64,000 bases of DNA, taken from positions 30,131 through 94,130 of the forward strand of contig NZ_BCTC01000013.1 of assembly GCF_001571085.1 (NCBI RefSeq). The letters are read 5' to 3'. The notes below the pieces were generated by a model. It had not been told where the DNA came from. It saw only the letters and a program-made list of their open reading frames with translations, and searched no databases. Of the stretch, positions 45,448 through 54,666 are shown piece by piece (within the stretch, counting starts at the first letter, position 1; each line of letters opens with the position of its first letter). Origin of the DNA: Azohydromonas lata NBRC 102462. GTDB lineage: Bacteria; Pseudomonadota; Gammaproteobacteria; Burkholderiales; Burkholderiaceae_C. The position numbers were made by a program, and so were the translations under genes.

Positions 45448-46482
45448 ATGGACCAAGCCGTCAAGACCTGGTCCGTCGAGCTGTGCACGCTCGACGGCCA
45501 GTCCCTCCAACTCGACAACCTGCCGGGCCAGTCCGTGCTGGAAGCCGCCGACGCGGCCCAATGGCGGCTGCCGGCCCAATGCCGCCAGGGCGGCTGCGGC
45601 GCCTGCGCGGCGCAGGTGCTCAGCGGCGACTACGAGTTGGGCGACCACAACCCCAAGGCGCTGAGCGCTGACAAGCCCGGCAGCGTGCTGCTGTGCCGCA
45701 CCACGCCCTGCGGCGACCTGCGCATCGCGCTGCCCTACGACCGCGCCCGCATCGCCGGCGGCCCCGTGCCGCAGCGCGACGCCGAAGTGCTGGAAATCGA
45801 GCGCGACGGCGACGCCACCGTGCGCCTGGTGCTGCAACTGCTGCCGGACGCCGAGGGCGTCGCCGTGGCCGAGTTCGAGCCGGGGCAGTTCGCGGAGCTG
45901 GAAGTGCCGGGCGCCGATCTGTGCCGCGCCTACTCCATGTCCAACACCGGCAACTGGGCCGGCACGCTGGAGTTCCTGATCCGGCTGCAGCCGCAGGGCC
46001 GCTTTTCCAACTGGCTGCGCGACGAGGCGGCCGTGGGCAGCCGGCTCACGGTGCACGGCCCGCAAGGCGCCTTCGGCCTGCGGGAAAACGGGTTGTGTCC
46101 GCGCTGGTTCGTGGCCGGCGGCACGGGGCTGGCGCCGCTGCTGTCCATGCTGCGCCGCATGGCGGAGTTCGGGGAGCCGCATCCCGTGCGGCTGTACTTC
46201 GGCGTGAACCGCGAGGCCGAGCTGTTCGCCGCCGCCGCGCTGGCCGAGCTGCCCGGCCTGGAGCAGCGCGTGTGCGTCTGGCAGCCCTCGGACGCCTGGC
46301 TGGGCCTGCGCGGCACGCCCGTGGACGCGCTGCGCGCGGACCTGGCCGCCTGCGCCCCCGGCGCATGGCCGGACGTGTACGTGTGCGGCCCGCCCGCGCT
46401 GGTGGAAGCGGTCGAAGCCACGGCGCGGGAGGCCGGCGTGCCGGACGCGCAGGTGTACGCGGAGCGGTTCACGGCGGCTTGA
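45448..46482 (+). CDS. hcr: NADH oxidoreductase for Hcp
   Basis: A 344-residue electron-transfer protein giving Hcp electrons from NADH. A plant-type [2Fe-2S] ferredoxin domain comes first (C-R-Q-G-G-C-G-A-C, last Cys in V-L-L-C). An FAD-binding domain (R-A-Y-S-M-S-N) and an NAD-binding domain (G-G-T-G-L-A-P ... V-C-G-P-P) follow. The ferredoxin is N-terminal, as in oxygenase reductases, whereas E. coli Hcr has it at the C-terminus. The start is only 24 bp after hcp, so they are co-transcribed. Confidence 0.92.
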   Translation: MDQAVKTWSVELCTLDGQSLQLDNLPGQSVLEAADAAQWRLPAQCRQGGCGACAAQVLSGDYELGDHNPKALSADKPGSVLLCRTTPCGDLRIALPYDRARIAGGPVPQRDAEVLEIERDGDATVRLVLQLLPDAEGVAVAEFEPGQFAELEVPGADLCRAYSMSNTGNWAGTLEFLIRLQPQGRFSNWLRDEAAVGSRLTVHGPQGAFGLRENGLCPRWFVAGGTGLAPLLSMLRRMAEFGEPHPVRLYFGVNREAELFAAAALAELPGLEQRVCVWQPSDAWLGLRGTPVDALRADLAACAPGAWPDVYVCGPPALVEAVEATAREAGVPDAQVYAERFTAA

Positions 46483-46764
46483 GTAGCGCCCGGCGAGCCG
46501 GGGCCCATGGAACCTGGCAACTCGGGGCACACGGAAAAAGGCTTTGTGAATGAAGCATGTGCTGGCCAAGCTTGGTAGGTCCCAAACCGCCCTTGGCCTG
46601 CACCGTCCACATTCTTGCGATGCTTGACCGGTAGGTGTGCCCTTGCGGCCATGCCGAAATTCCAAAACTCAAATCCGCCCGTTGCCTGCTTTCATTGGTC
46701 CCAGACAAGTCGCATAAAAAACCTGTCGTGAATTTCGGCGGAGGTTGGCGCAAATCTTCGCCAA

Positions 46765-47637
46765 TCACCCAAACATACTGTTCCTAGCCAGCACGCGTTT
46801 GACCAGTCGCTTGCTGGCCGCTAGCAGTGTGCTGTGCCAAGCGGGCGGCACGTTGTCCATCAGGCGCCGGTTGAAATATGGAATCCCTTCCATGTCCACG
46901 CCAAACAATTGCTGGCGCTGCGGGGTATTGGCAAATCGCTGCAGGTCGGATGGCACCGCGTTCGCATAATGCTTCATCCAAAAATGGGCGTAAGCGTAAA
47001 TCAGCGATTTACGGACCTTATCCGTGCTGTTGTCCAGCGCCATGTGTAGCACGTGAGTATTGAAAAGAACCGCGTCGCCGGCCTTGGGCACGATTTTCAC
47101 AGCCGCTGTCGATTTATCGATGTCGGTGATCGTGGGCTTGATGTGCCGTGGCGGGTAGCGGTGGCTGCCGGGAATGAAAGCTAGGCATCCCTGCTCGGGG
47201 CTGAGGTCTTCAATGTAGAAATGAACCTTGATAAGTAAATTATTGGTGTGCGCGTGATTAACGCCCAGCACGTGCGGAATGTCGGAATGCCAGGGCGGCG
47301 TGAAAGTCGGTCCGGGATAGAAAAGCCGCGCGTGGGTGTGATTGAGCTGAATGTCTTCCCCGACGATGTCCACCAGCAGGCCAAAAATCGTCGACATGTC
47401 TACCAAGTCGATGAAAACAGGATCCTGATCCAGGATGCTGGGAATGTCGAAAAAGCGATATTCACCGGTGCCCGCCTTGACATCATTTTGCCACTGTTCG
47501 AAATGGCGCTCGCTTGCCGCGTCGAATGCCGTGCGCAAGCGCTGCAGCATGTCCAGGGGGATCGCCCCTTTTAGATGAATAAAACCCTGGGTTTCATACT
47601 GAAGTTTCAGTTCGTCGATCTCTTGTTGCGAATACAT
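46765..47637 (-). CDS. Phytanoyl-CoA dioxygenase (PhyH) family protein
   Basis: A 290-residue Fe(II)/2-oxoglutarate-dependent oxygenase. Iron ligands are visible as H-S-D at 117-119 and a distal His in F-N-T-H-V-L-H (195 or 198), with Arg at about 209 for 2-oxoglutarate. The family hydroxylates lipids, small metabolites or secondary products; no substrate can be named. It is downstream of the glycosyltransferase with a 22-bp gap on the same strand. Both genes have lower GC than their surroundings, suggesting a transferred surface-polysaccharide or natural-product gene pair. Confidence 0.87.
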   Translation of the reverse strand: MYSQQEIDELKLQYETQGFIHLKGAIPLDMLQRLRTAFDAASERHFEQWQNDVKAGTGEYRFFDIPSILDQDPVFIDLVDMSTIFGLLVDIVGEDIQLNHTHARLFYPGPTFTPPWHSDIPHVLGVNHAHTNNLLIKVHFYIEDLSPEQGCLAFIPGSHRYPPRHIKPTITDIDKSTAAVKIVPKAGDAVLFNTHVLHMALDNSTDKVRKSLIYAYAHFWMKHYANAVPSDLQRFANTPQRQQLFGVDMEGIPYFNRRLMDNVPPAWHSTLLAASKRLVKRVLARNSMFG

Positions 47638-47659
47638 TTAAATTCTCACGTTGTGTGTT

Positions 47660-48742
47660 TTATCGGCCCAATTCGGCGTAGAGCACCATGAGCTTATCCA
47701 CCATGTTTTCCACGCCGTACAACGACTGCCATCGCTTGGCCGCAGCCGCGCCCATGCGGCCGCGCAGTGCTGTATCTCGCGCCAGGGTGTCCAGCGCATC
47801 GGCTAAGGCTTGTGCGTCCCCGGGCGGCACTACTAGGCCATCCACGCCGTCGCGCACGGCCTCAGCCATGGCGCCCGCTGACGTGACCACGCTCGGCAGC
47901 CCCATGGCCATAGTTTCCAGCAGCGCCATGGGTAGACCCTCGTGAAACGAGGGCAGCACAAAACCTTGCGCGCCGGCCAGTAAATTGATTTTTTCTTCGC
48001 CTACCACGATGCCTCGCAAATAGCAGCGAGATTTGAGGTTTAAGCGTTGAATGTCATGTTCGGCTCGTGCCTTCGCGCCGGGCTCATACTCTCCGCCCAA
48101 CAACTCCACCGTCCAGTCTTCGCGTGCCAGCGCCGCCGCCTCCAGTAGCACGTAAACCCCTTTACGTTGGCAGAGATGGCCTATGAATACGAATTTTGGA
48201 ACGCCGGCCGGGGCGCTCACCGCATAGGCCGTGCGCTCTGCGTAAACCCCATTGCTCACCACCCGAATATCTGCCGCAGGCCAATGAAGAAATAATTCCT
48301 TCTGCCATCCAGGCGACAAGGCAATTACCATGGCGCAGCGACGCGCTAACCAATATGCAATCCACGCCAGTACGCGGCTCAAACTTCTCAGGAAAACGTC
48401 AAAACGCGCTCCGTGTACGTGCAATACCACCGGAACGCCGCGCAAGCGGCTCAATACGATCAGGCCGCCATCAAGAAAATAACTGAGCCCGTCACAGGTA
48501 TGAATGTGCGCAACCGGTTTGTGCGGGCCTTCAAATTTATTCCACCAGCGCACCATGAGATGCAATCGCGTCTTGATGCCCAGCCACAGCGGGCGCCCTT
48601 CCGGCGTAACTTTTCCGGTTTCGAACAATTCGATATCGGCGTGCTGGGAAAGCGAAGAAGCCTTGAGCGCCATTATCACCGAAGTCATTCCCCCCACAGC
48701 AGGGGGCAGCGGCCCGGTCATCACAATTCGAAAACGCTTCAT
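47660..48742 (-). CDS. Glycosyltransferase family 4 protein
   Basis: A 360-residue GT-B glycosyltransferase: an N-terminal G-P-L-P-P-A-V-G-G-M, a middle L-H-V-H-G-A, and the C-terminal nucleotide-sugar region P-S-F-H-E-G-L-P-M-A-L-L-E (E-x7-E). Such enzymes transfer a sugar from a nucleotide donor to a glycan or lipid. Upstream in-frame ATGs exist (48775, 48856) and none has a strong ribosome-binding site; 48742 starts exactly at the fold. It forms a low-GC pair with the PhyH-like gene and no other polysaccharide genes are near. Confidence 0.9.
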   Translation of the reverse strand: MKRFRIVMTGPLPPAVGGMTSVIMALKASSLSQHADIELFETGKVTPEGRPLWLGIKTRLHLMVRWWNKFEGPHKPVAHIHTCDGLSYFLDGGLIVLSRLRGVPVVLHVHGARFDVFLRSLSRVLAWIAYWLARRCAMVIALSPGWQKELFLHWPAADIRVVSNGVYAERTAYAVSAPAGVPKFVFIGHLCQRKGVYVLLEAAALAREDWTVELLGGEYEPGAKARAEHDIQRLNLKSRCYLRGIVVGEEKINLLAGAQGFVLPSFHEGLPMALLETMAMGLPSVVTSAGAMAEAVRDGVDGLVVPPGDAQALADALDTLARDTALRGRMGAAAAKRWQSLYGVENMVDKLMVLYAELGR

Positions 48743-49156
48743 GTCAAACAAGATTAGGTGGCGGTATCTCTCCATTTTTTTTGTTACGCCGTGAACGGCA
48801 CGGTTGCGCCCGCAGTCGGGCAAAACTAACCCGCCGCAGCGCCTGACTGTGTTCATCCATGGCCAGCAGAAATATTGGGAGGGTTAGGGATATGAGTCGT
48901 AGTACTGGCGCGCGTAACCGCGGAAAAAATGTTGTTGAGGAATAACAAGCCACAAAAACCCCGCTGTCCCCAAATCAATAGTTGGCGCGAACAGCAAAAA
49001 GCTCTGGGAAACGGAAAGCTTATCGCCAGGAATGTTACCATAAGTGACGCGAAGCGGACGCAATGGCTTCCTTATCAAGAAAATTTTGATGCCGGTAATT
49101 GGGCCAAACGGAAGGAGTTGCAGGCGAAACGCATTTGTCACGGCGCTTAGCGCGAC
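48743..49156. other. Gene-free AT-rich region
   Basis: About 410 bases of relatively low GC with no convincing gene. It marks the right boundary of the low-GC glycosyltransferase/PhyH block. It should contain that pair's promoter. Confidence 0.4.
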
Positions 49157-49639
49157 TCAATCGCCCTTCAACGCCTTCTCGATCCCCGCCACGTCGATCT
49201 TCTTCATGCCCATCATGGCCGTGAACACCCGCTGCGCCGTCGCGGCGTCGCGGCTGGCGATGCCTTCCATGAGCACGCGCGGCGTGATCTGCCAGGACAC
49301 GCCCCACCGGTCCTTGCACCAGCCGCACTCGCTCTCCTGCCCGCCGTTGCCGACGATGGCGTTCCACAGGCGGTCGGTTTCGGCCTGGTCCTCGGTGGAG
49401 ACCTGGAAGGAGAAGGCTTCGTTGTGCTTGAACGCCGGGCCGCCGTTGAGGCCCACGCAGGGAAGGCCCATCACCATGAACTCCACCAGCAGCACGCTGC
49501 CGGCCTTGCCGCTGGGGTAGTCGGTGGGCGCGCGGTGCACGGCGCCGACGCTGCTGTCGGGGAAGGTGGCGGCGTAAAAGCGCGCGGCGTCCTCGGCGGT
49601 GCCGTCGTACCAGAGGCAGATGGTGTTCTTGCTGGGCAT
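49157..49639 (-). CDS. PhnB-like VOC family protein
   Basis: A 160-residue protein of the PhnB/3-demethylubiquinone methyltransferase-like branch of the VOC superfamily. It starts I-C-L-W-Y-D-G-T-A-E-D-A-A-R-F-Y, contains G-L-N-G-G-P, and has a characteristic C-G-W-C-K-D-R-W-G-V-S-W-Q-I-T-P segment. Function is unknown for the group. It stands alone and is divergent from the EamA transporter gene. Confidence 0.9.
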   Translation of the reverse strand: MPSKNTICLWYDGTAEDAARFYAATFPDSSVGAVHRAPTDYPSGKAGSVLLVEFMVMGLPCVGLNGGPAFKHNEAFSFQVSTEDQAETDRLWNAIVGNGGQESECGWCKDRWGVSWQITPRVLMEGIASRDAATAQRVFTAMMGMKKIDVAGIEKALKGD

Positions 49640-49773
49640 GTGCGGTCTCCGGGCTGAAGGGCTGAGGGACGGTTACAAGTCCGGCCAAGCCGGCCCACAG
49701 TGCGGGGCAACAGGCATTCCCCGGCCGCCCCCGGGCGCCGGCCGGGTGAAAACCCCCTGGCAGAATCTTTCGG

Positions 49774-50685
49774 ATGTCTGCTTCTTCCATAGGGGCCGCA
49801 GCGCGGGAGCGCCACTGGCCCGGGCTGCTGCTGGCCGCGGGCGGCGCCACCGCGTTTTCCGGCAAGGCCATCATCGTCAAGCTCGCCTACCGCTACGGCG
49901 TGGATGCCGTCACGGTGATCATGCTGCGCATGCTGTTCGCGCTGCCGCTGTTCCTGGTGCTGGCGCTGTGGGCCGGGCGCGGCCGCCCAACGCTCACCGC
50001 ACGCGACTGGCGCGCCGTCACGCTGCTGGGCTTCAGCGGCTACTACCTCGCCAGCTTCCTGGACTTCCTGGGCCTGCAGTACGTCAGCGCCAGCCTGGAG
50101 CGGCTGGTGCTGTACCTCAACCCGACCATCGTGCTGCTGCTGGGCTGGCTCATCTTCAAGCGCCGCACCACCACCAAGCAGTGGATCGCCATGGCCGTGA
50201 GCTATGCCGGCGTGCTGCTGGCCTTCGGGGAGGAGGCGCAGTTCGCCGGCGCCCAGGCCGGCCTGGGCACGCTGCTGGTGCTGGGCAGCGCCGTCAGCTA
50301 CGCGCTGTACCTCACGTACTCCGGCGAGGAGGTCCGCCGCCTGGGCGCGCTGCGCCTCACGGGCCTGGCCTCCAGCGTGGCCTGCGTGCTGTGCATCGCG
50401 CAGTTCGTGCTGCTGCGGCCGCTGTCGTCGCTGGCCGCCGTGGCGCCGCAGGTATGGTGGCTGTCGCTGCTCAACGCCACGGCCTGCACCTTCGCGCCGG
50501 TGCTGATGGTGATGCTGGCCATCGCCCGCGTGGGCCCGGCCGCCACGGCGCAGACGGGCATGATCGGCCCCATGAGCACCATCGCCATGGGCGTGCTCAT
50601 CCTGGGCGAGCCCTTCACCCCCGGCGTGGTCGCCGGCACGGTGCTGGTGCTGGCCGGCGTGGCGCTGCTCAACCGCTGGCGGTAA
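49774..50685 (+). CDS. EamA/DMT-superfamily transporter
   Basis: A 303-residue inner-membrane protein with about ten hydrophobic helices arranged as two EamA repeats (about 15-140 and 160-300). The family exports or imports small metabolites such as amino acids; the substrate cannot be told. A bidirectional terminator follows. Confidence 0.9.
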   Translation: MSASSIGAAARERHWPGLLLAAGGATAFSGKAIIVKLAYRYGVDAVTVIMLRMLFALPLFLVLALWAGRGRPTLTARDWRAVTLLGFSGYYLASFLDFLGLQYVSASLERLVLYLNPTIVLLLGWLIFKRRTTTKQWIAMAVSYAGVLLAFGEEAQFAGAQAGLGTLLVLGSAVSYALYLTYSGEEVRRLGALRLTGLASSVACVLCIAQFVLLRPLSSLAAVAPQVWWLSLLNATACTFAPVLMVMLAIARVGPAATAQTGMIGPMSTIAMGVLILGEPFTPGVVAGTVLVLAGVALLNRWR

Positions 50686-50710
50686 GCCAGACCCAACGGA
50701 AAGAGGCGGA

Positions 50711-50733
50711 AAGGGCCGGCAATGCCGGCCCTT
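50711..50733. terminator. Bidirectional terminator between EamA gene and fahA
   Basis: A perfect GC hairpin (AAGGGCCGGC / GCCGGCCCTT) with a very short loop between convergent genes. The T run is short (CTTCTT). Confidence 0.75.
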
Positions 50734-50760
50734 CTTGCGTGCGGGTGCTGCGTGCCCTCG

Positions 50761-52077
50761 TCAGCCCCGCGCCGGCAGCACCGTGCCGCGGCACTCTCCA
50801 AAGCCTATGCGCGCCGCGCCCGGCTTCTCGCACCAGCCGCGCAGCGTCACCGTGTCGCCGTCGAGCAGGAAAGTGCGCTGCTCGCCGCCGGGCAGCGCCA
50901 GCGGCTGCTTGCCGCCTTGCGTCATCTCGATGAGCGCGCCGGCCTCCTGCAGCGTCGGCCCGGACAGCGTGCCGCTGCCGAACAGGTCGCCCGGCTGCAG
51001 GTTGCAGCCGTTGACCGTGTGGTGGGCCACCATCTGCGCCACCGTCCAGTAGGCGTGGCGGTAGCTGGTGCGGCAGATCGTGGCGGCCTCGCTGCCGGCC
51101 TCGCGCATGCGCGGCGTCTGCAAATCCACCTGGAGTTGGATGTCCAGCGCGCCTTGGCCGCGGTTGGCCTCGCTGTCCAGGTAGGGCAGGGGCTGCGGGT
51201 CGTCGGCCGGGCGCTGCAGCGGGGCGCGGTAGGGCGCCAGCGCCTCCAGCGTCACGATCCAGGGCGAGAGCGTCGTGGCGAAGCTCTTGGAGAGGAAGGG
51301 CCCAAGCGGCTGGTATTCCCAGGCCTGCACGTCGCGCGCGGACCAGTCGTTGAGCAGGCAGATGCCGAACACGTGCGCTTCCGCTTGCGTGATCGCCACG
51401 GCCTCGCCCTGCGCGTTGCCCTGGCCGATGAAGATGCCCAGCTCCAGCTCGATGTCCAGCCGCTGGCACGGCCCCACCACGGGCTGCGCCGCGCCGGCCG
51501 GCAGGGTCTGCCCCACCGGCCGGTGGAAGCCCTGCCCGGAGATGCCGATGCTGGAGGCGCGCCCGTGGTAGCCGATGGGCACCCACTTGTAGTTGGGCAG
51601 CAGCGGGTTGTCCGGACGGAACAGGCGGCCGATGTTGGTGGCGTGGTGGATGGACGTGTAGAAGTCCGTGTAGTCGCCGATGCGGGCGGGCACGTCGTAC
51701 TCCACGCGGTCCTGCGGCACCAGGCAGGGGCGCAGCGCGGCTTGCCCGGCCGCGCCCTCGCGCAGCGCGCGCGACAAGGCCAGCCGCAGCGCGCTCCAGG
51801 CCGCGGGGCCCAGAGCCATCAGCGCATTGAGCTTGGCCTCCGACGCGGCCCGCGCGGCGGCTTGCGCGTCGCCGGCAAACACGCCGGCCGCCGCCACGGC
51901 GGCCAGGTCCAGCACCTGGTCGCCAATGGCCACGCCGCCGCGAAAGGCTTCAGCCGTGCCCGCGCGGCGGAAAACCGCGAAGGGCAGGTTCTGGATGGGG
52001 AAATCGCCGCCTGCCGTGTTGGCGCTGGCGAGCCAGCTGCGCAGGGCGGGGTCGTGGGTTTCGTTGAGCAGCGTCAT
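50761..52077 (-). CDS. fahA: Fumarylacetoacetase
   Basis: A 438-residue full-length (two-domain) fumarylacetoacetate hydrolase. The small N-terminal SH3-like domain is followed by the catalytic beta-roll with metal and catalytic segments D-Y-T-D-F-Y-T-S-I-H-H-A-T-N, E-L-E-L-G-I-F-I-G, and L-L-N-D-W-S-A-R-D. It cleaves fumarylacetoacetate to fumarate and acetoacetate in homogentisate-type breakdown. It is the last gene of a minus-strand aromatic-catabolism operon, 15 bp after the VOC gene. Homogentisate 1,2-dioxygenase and maleylacetoacetate isomerase genes are not present here, so it may act on an analogue. Confidence 0.92.
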   Translation of the reverse strand: MTLLNETHDPALRSWLASANTAGGDFPIQNLPFAVFRRAGTAEAFRGGVAIGDQVLDLAAVAAAGVFAGDAQAAARAASEAKLNALMALGPAAWSALRLALSRALREGAAGQAALRPCLVPQDRVEYDVPARIGDYTDFYTSIHHATNIGRLFRPDNPLLPNYKWVPIGYHGRASSIGISGQGFHRPVGQTLPAGAAQPVVGPCQRLDIELELGIFIGQGNAQGEAVAITQAEAHVFGICLLNDWSARDVQAWEYQPLGPFLSKSFATTLSPWIVTLEALAPYRAPLQRPADDPQPLPYLDSEANRGQGALDIQLQVDLQTPRMREAGSEAATICRTSYRHAYWTVAQMVAHHTVNGCNLQPGDLFGSGTLSGPTLQEAGALIEMTQGGKQPLALPGGEQRTFLLDGDTVTLRGWCEKPGAARIGFGECRGTVLPARG

Positions 52078-52092
52078 CGGGTGTGCGCCTCT

Positions 52093-52629
52093 TCAGGCTT
52101 CCAGGCTGCCGTCGTGCATCCAGGCCGCGTGCTTGGGAGCCCGCTTGGTCTGGCTCCACTCCTGCAGCATGTCCCACTTCACCTCGTCGAGCTTTTGCAT
52201 CATGGCCGGCGTGCCGCAGTCGGCAGCCAGCTCCAGGCGGTGGCCGTTGGGATCGAAGAAGTAGATGCTCTTGAAGATGGTGTGGTTCGTGGGGCCGACC
52301 ACTTCGATGCCGGCGGCTTCGAGCCTGGCCTTGGTGGCCAGCAGCGTGTCCACCGAGTCCACCTTCAGCGCCAGGTGCTGCACCCAGGCGGGCGTGTTGC
52401 GGTCGCGGTCCATGGGCGGCTGGCTGGGCAGCTCGAAGAAGGCCAGGATGTTGCCGTTGCCCGCGTCCAGGAAGATGTGCATGTACGGGTCCGGCGCCTT
52501 GGTGGACGGCACCTCGTTCTCGGCAATCGCGAGCACGAATTTCATGTCGAGGTGCTTGCCGTACCACTCGACGGTTTCCTTGGCGTCCTTGCAGCGGTAG
52601 GCGACGTGGTGGACTTGCTGGATCAGCAT
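52093..52629 (-). CDS. VOC-family protein, possible ring-cleavage dioxygenase
   Basis: A 178-residue VOC protein. Putative metal ligands are His in V-H-H-V-A-Y-R near 7-8, a second His in V-Q-H-L-A-L-K, and Glu in G-H-R-L-E-L-A. It lies between a flavin monooxygenase gene and fahA, the position of the ring-opening enzyme in a hydroxylate-cleave-hydrolyse pathway. It could instead be a lyase or isomerase. The ATG at 52629 follows AGGAGAACCCC. Confidence 0.85.
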   Translation of the reverse strand: MLIQQVHHVAYRCKDAKETVEWYGKHLDMKFVLAIAENEVPSTKAPDPYMHIFLDAGNGNILAFFELPSQPPMDRDRNTPAWVQHLALKVDSVDTLLATKARLEAAGIEVVGPTNHTIFKSIYFFDPNGHRLELAADCGTPAMMQKLDEVKWDMLQEWSQTKRAPKHAAWMHDGSLEA

Positions 52630-52683
52630 GGGGTTCTCCTGTTTGAAGCGGTGGGGGGCGTCAAGCCTGGTTGGGCGGGGTGT

Positions 52684-52884
52684 TCAGAGGTCGCGCAGCG
52701 CGGCGTCCACTTGCTGGATGAAGGCGTCGGGGTTGCCCAACGCGTTGGCGTTGAGCAGCGCGAGCTTCACGAGGAAGAGCTCGGACTTGTCCCCGGCCGC
52801 ATCTATGGCCGTGGCCAGGCGGTCGTAGACGGTTTCCAGGCCGGGGATGGTCAGTTCGTTGGCAGCGTTCTGGTGGGTGCTCAT
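52684..52884 (-). CDS. DUF2783 domain protein
   Basis: A 66-residue small acidic, helical protein, complete and clearly of the DUF2783 family (E-T-V-Y-D-R-L-A-x-A-I-D ... L-A-L-L-N-A-N-A-L-G-N). These small proteins occur next to flavin-dependent aromatic monooxygenases, as here, where the gap is 11 bp. Perhaps a stabilising or regulatory subunit; not known. Confidence 0.85.
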   Translation of the reverse strand: MSTHQNAANELTIPGLETVYDRLATAIDAAGDKSELFLVKLALLNANALGNPDAFIQQVDAALRDL

Positions 52885-52895
52885 GGTCGTTGTCC

Positions 52896-54587
52896 TCAGC
52901 GGGGCAGGGCGGCGGCGAAGGCGGCTTGCAGCCGCGTGGCGTCCAGCGTGAGCCAGCGCGCGCACACGTGCTGGTCGGGGCGCAGCAGGTAGGCGGCGCC
53001 GCCGGCCTGCACGCCGTAGCGCGTGCGCACATGGCCGTCGGCGTCCGGCAGCGTGAGGTCGGCGCCGGCCACGGGCTGCGCCGCGCCTATGGCCACCACC
53101 TTCACGGGCACGCCGCGGCGGCGCGTGGCCTCCACGACCTCCAGCAGCGCGGCCGGCAGCGTTGCGCCTTCGGTGAAATACAGCAGGTCGAAACCGCCGC
53201 CCAAGTGGTCGAGCAGGAAATCGTCGGCGCCCAGGCGCACGTTCTGCGGCGGCGCGCCGTGGGCCGGGCCGGCGGTGAAGAGGGCGTTGTCGTCGCCGCG
53301 GCTGTTGAGTGCCGAGTGCGTGTACTCGTGCGGCCGCGAGGTGCGCCAGTGGTACAGGGGGCGGACGAAGGGCTGCGTGAGCGACAGCGACAGCACCGCG
53401 TCGCGCAGCAGCTTGAAACCGCGCGTGGGCGGCGCCATGAAGCGCGTGCTCTTGCCAGCCTCGTCGATGATCTCGCGCGCCGCGCCCACGCGCTCGGCGC
53501 TGTGGTTGGCCAGCAGCCGCTGGCTGGTCAGACCCTTGACCACGAAGGCCAGGTGCCAGGCCAGCGACTGCGCGTCCTGGAAGGCGGTGTTGGCGCCGCG
53601 CACGCCGAAGATGGGCAGCAGGTGCGCCGCGTCGCCGGTGAAGAGCACGCTGCCGTGCACGTAGTTGGGCAGCGTCAGCGTGCGCGCCGAGTACACCGAG
53701 CACCAGTCCATCTCCCAGGGCGCGCCGGCGTGGCCGATCATGGCCAGTTGGGCGTCTATGCGCTTCTTGAGCGAGGCGGGCTCCAGCGCCTCTTGCGGCG
53801 TCTCGCCGGGCGGGAGCTGGTAGTCCACGCGCCAGATGCCGTGCGGCTCGCGGTGCATGAGGATGGTGTTGCCCGGGTTCCACTCCGGGTCGAAGAAGGC
53901 CAGGCGCTCGGTGGGCAGCGGCAGGTCCACGCGGATGTCGGCGATCACGAAGAAGCCCTCGTAGGAGGCGCCTTCCATCTGCAGGTTCAGCGCCGAGCGT
54001 ATGCCGGAGCGCCCGCCGTCCGCGGCCACCACCCAGTCGCTCTCCAGCGTGTAGGGGCCTTCCGGCGTGTCCACTTCCAGGCTGGCGAAGCCGTCCCTCT
54101 GCTGCACTTGCGTGAGCTTGTTGCCCCAGCGCAGGTCGATCAGCGGGCTGGCCGCGCAGGCGTCCAGCAGGTACTCCTCCAGGTACTGCTGCTGGATGTT
54201 GGTCATGGGGAAGAAGCGGTCGTCCGCGTCGTGCGGCGCTTCCATGCGGAACACGCGCTGGCCCCGGTAGAACGAGTTGCCGAAGCGCCAGGGCAGGCCG
54301 TTTTCGGTGATGCGCTCGGCCACGCCCAGCTGCTGCAGGATCTCCATGGAGCGGCGCGTGAACACGATGGCGCGGCTGCCCTGCGACACCTGCAGCTCCG
54401 CCGTGAGCAGCACGCTGGCCACGCCGTGGCGCGCCAGCTCCAGCGCCGCCACCATGCCCGCCGGCCCGCTGCCCACGATCACCACCTGCTGCCGCGCCTG
54501 CGCCCCATGCGCCGAGGGCAGCCAGGGCTTGTGGACCTTGTAGTCGTAGTAGATGGACGGGCGGGGCTCGGTACTCGGCTTGTGCAT
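52896..54587 (-). CDS. FAD-dependent aromatic monooxygenase (MhpA-like)
   Basis: A 563-residue group A flavoprotein hydroxylase. The N-terminal FAD motif G-S-G-P-A-G is near 39-44, the mid D-G-G-R-S-G-I-R motif is present, and the second FAD motif is G-D-A-A-H-L-L-P-I-F-G. A thioredoxin-like C-terminal domain is typical of the 3-(3-hydroxyphenyl)propionate and phenol hydroxylase group. It inserts a hydroxyl into a phenolic ring using NAD(P)H and oxygen. First gene of the minus-strand operon with DUF2783, VOC and fahA genes. It is divergent from a TctC/MarR pair across a region with paired operator-like sites. Exact substrate unknown. Confidence 0.9.
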   Translation of the reverse strand: MHKPSTEPRPSIYYDYKVHKPWLPSAHGAQARQQVVIVGSGPAGMVAALELARHGVASVLLTAELQVSQGSRAIVFTRRSMEILQQLGVAERITENGLPWRFGNSFYRGQRVFRMEAPHDADDRFFPMTNIQQQYLEEYLLDACAASPLIDLRWGNKLTQVQQRDGFASLEVDTPEGPYTLESDWVVAADGGRSGIRSALNLQMEGASYEGFFVIADIRVDLPLPTERLAFFDPEWNPGNTILMHREPHGIWRVDYQLPPGETPQEALEPASLKKRIDAQLAMIGHAGAPWEMDWCSVYSARTLTLPNYVHGSVLFTGDAAHLLPIFGVRGANTAFQDAQSLAWHLAFVVKGLTSQRLLANHSAERVGAAREIIDEAGKSTRFMAPPTRGFKLLRDAVLSLSLTQPFVRPLYHWRTSRPHEYTHSALNSRGDDNALFTAGPAHGAPPQNVRLGADDFLLDHLGGGFDLLYFTEGATLPAALLEVVEATRRRGVPVKVVAIGAAQPVAGADLTLPDADGHVRTRYGVQAGGAAYLLRPDQHVCARWLTLDATRLQAAFAAALPR

Positions 54588-54666
54588 GTGCTGTCTCCAG
54601 GGGTGTTGCGCGGCGCCCTCTTAAACCCGTTCCCAGGGCATGGCCTGTGAGGCCGGGGCGTTGAAT

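Noticed and set aside
46487..46502. Terminator right after hcr
   Set aside because: The CCCGGC/GCCGGG arms leave only a 2-nt loop and there is no T run.
46574..46592. Fourth copy of the 18-bp palindrome
   Set aside because: Only about half of it (GGTCCCAAACCG) is present and the symmetry is lost.
48893..48946. 17-codon frame with a purine-rich upstream stretch
   Set aside because: Too short and featureless to support as a gene.
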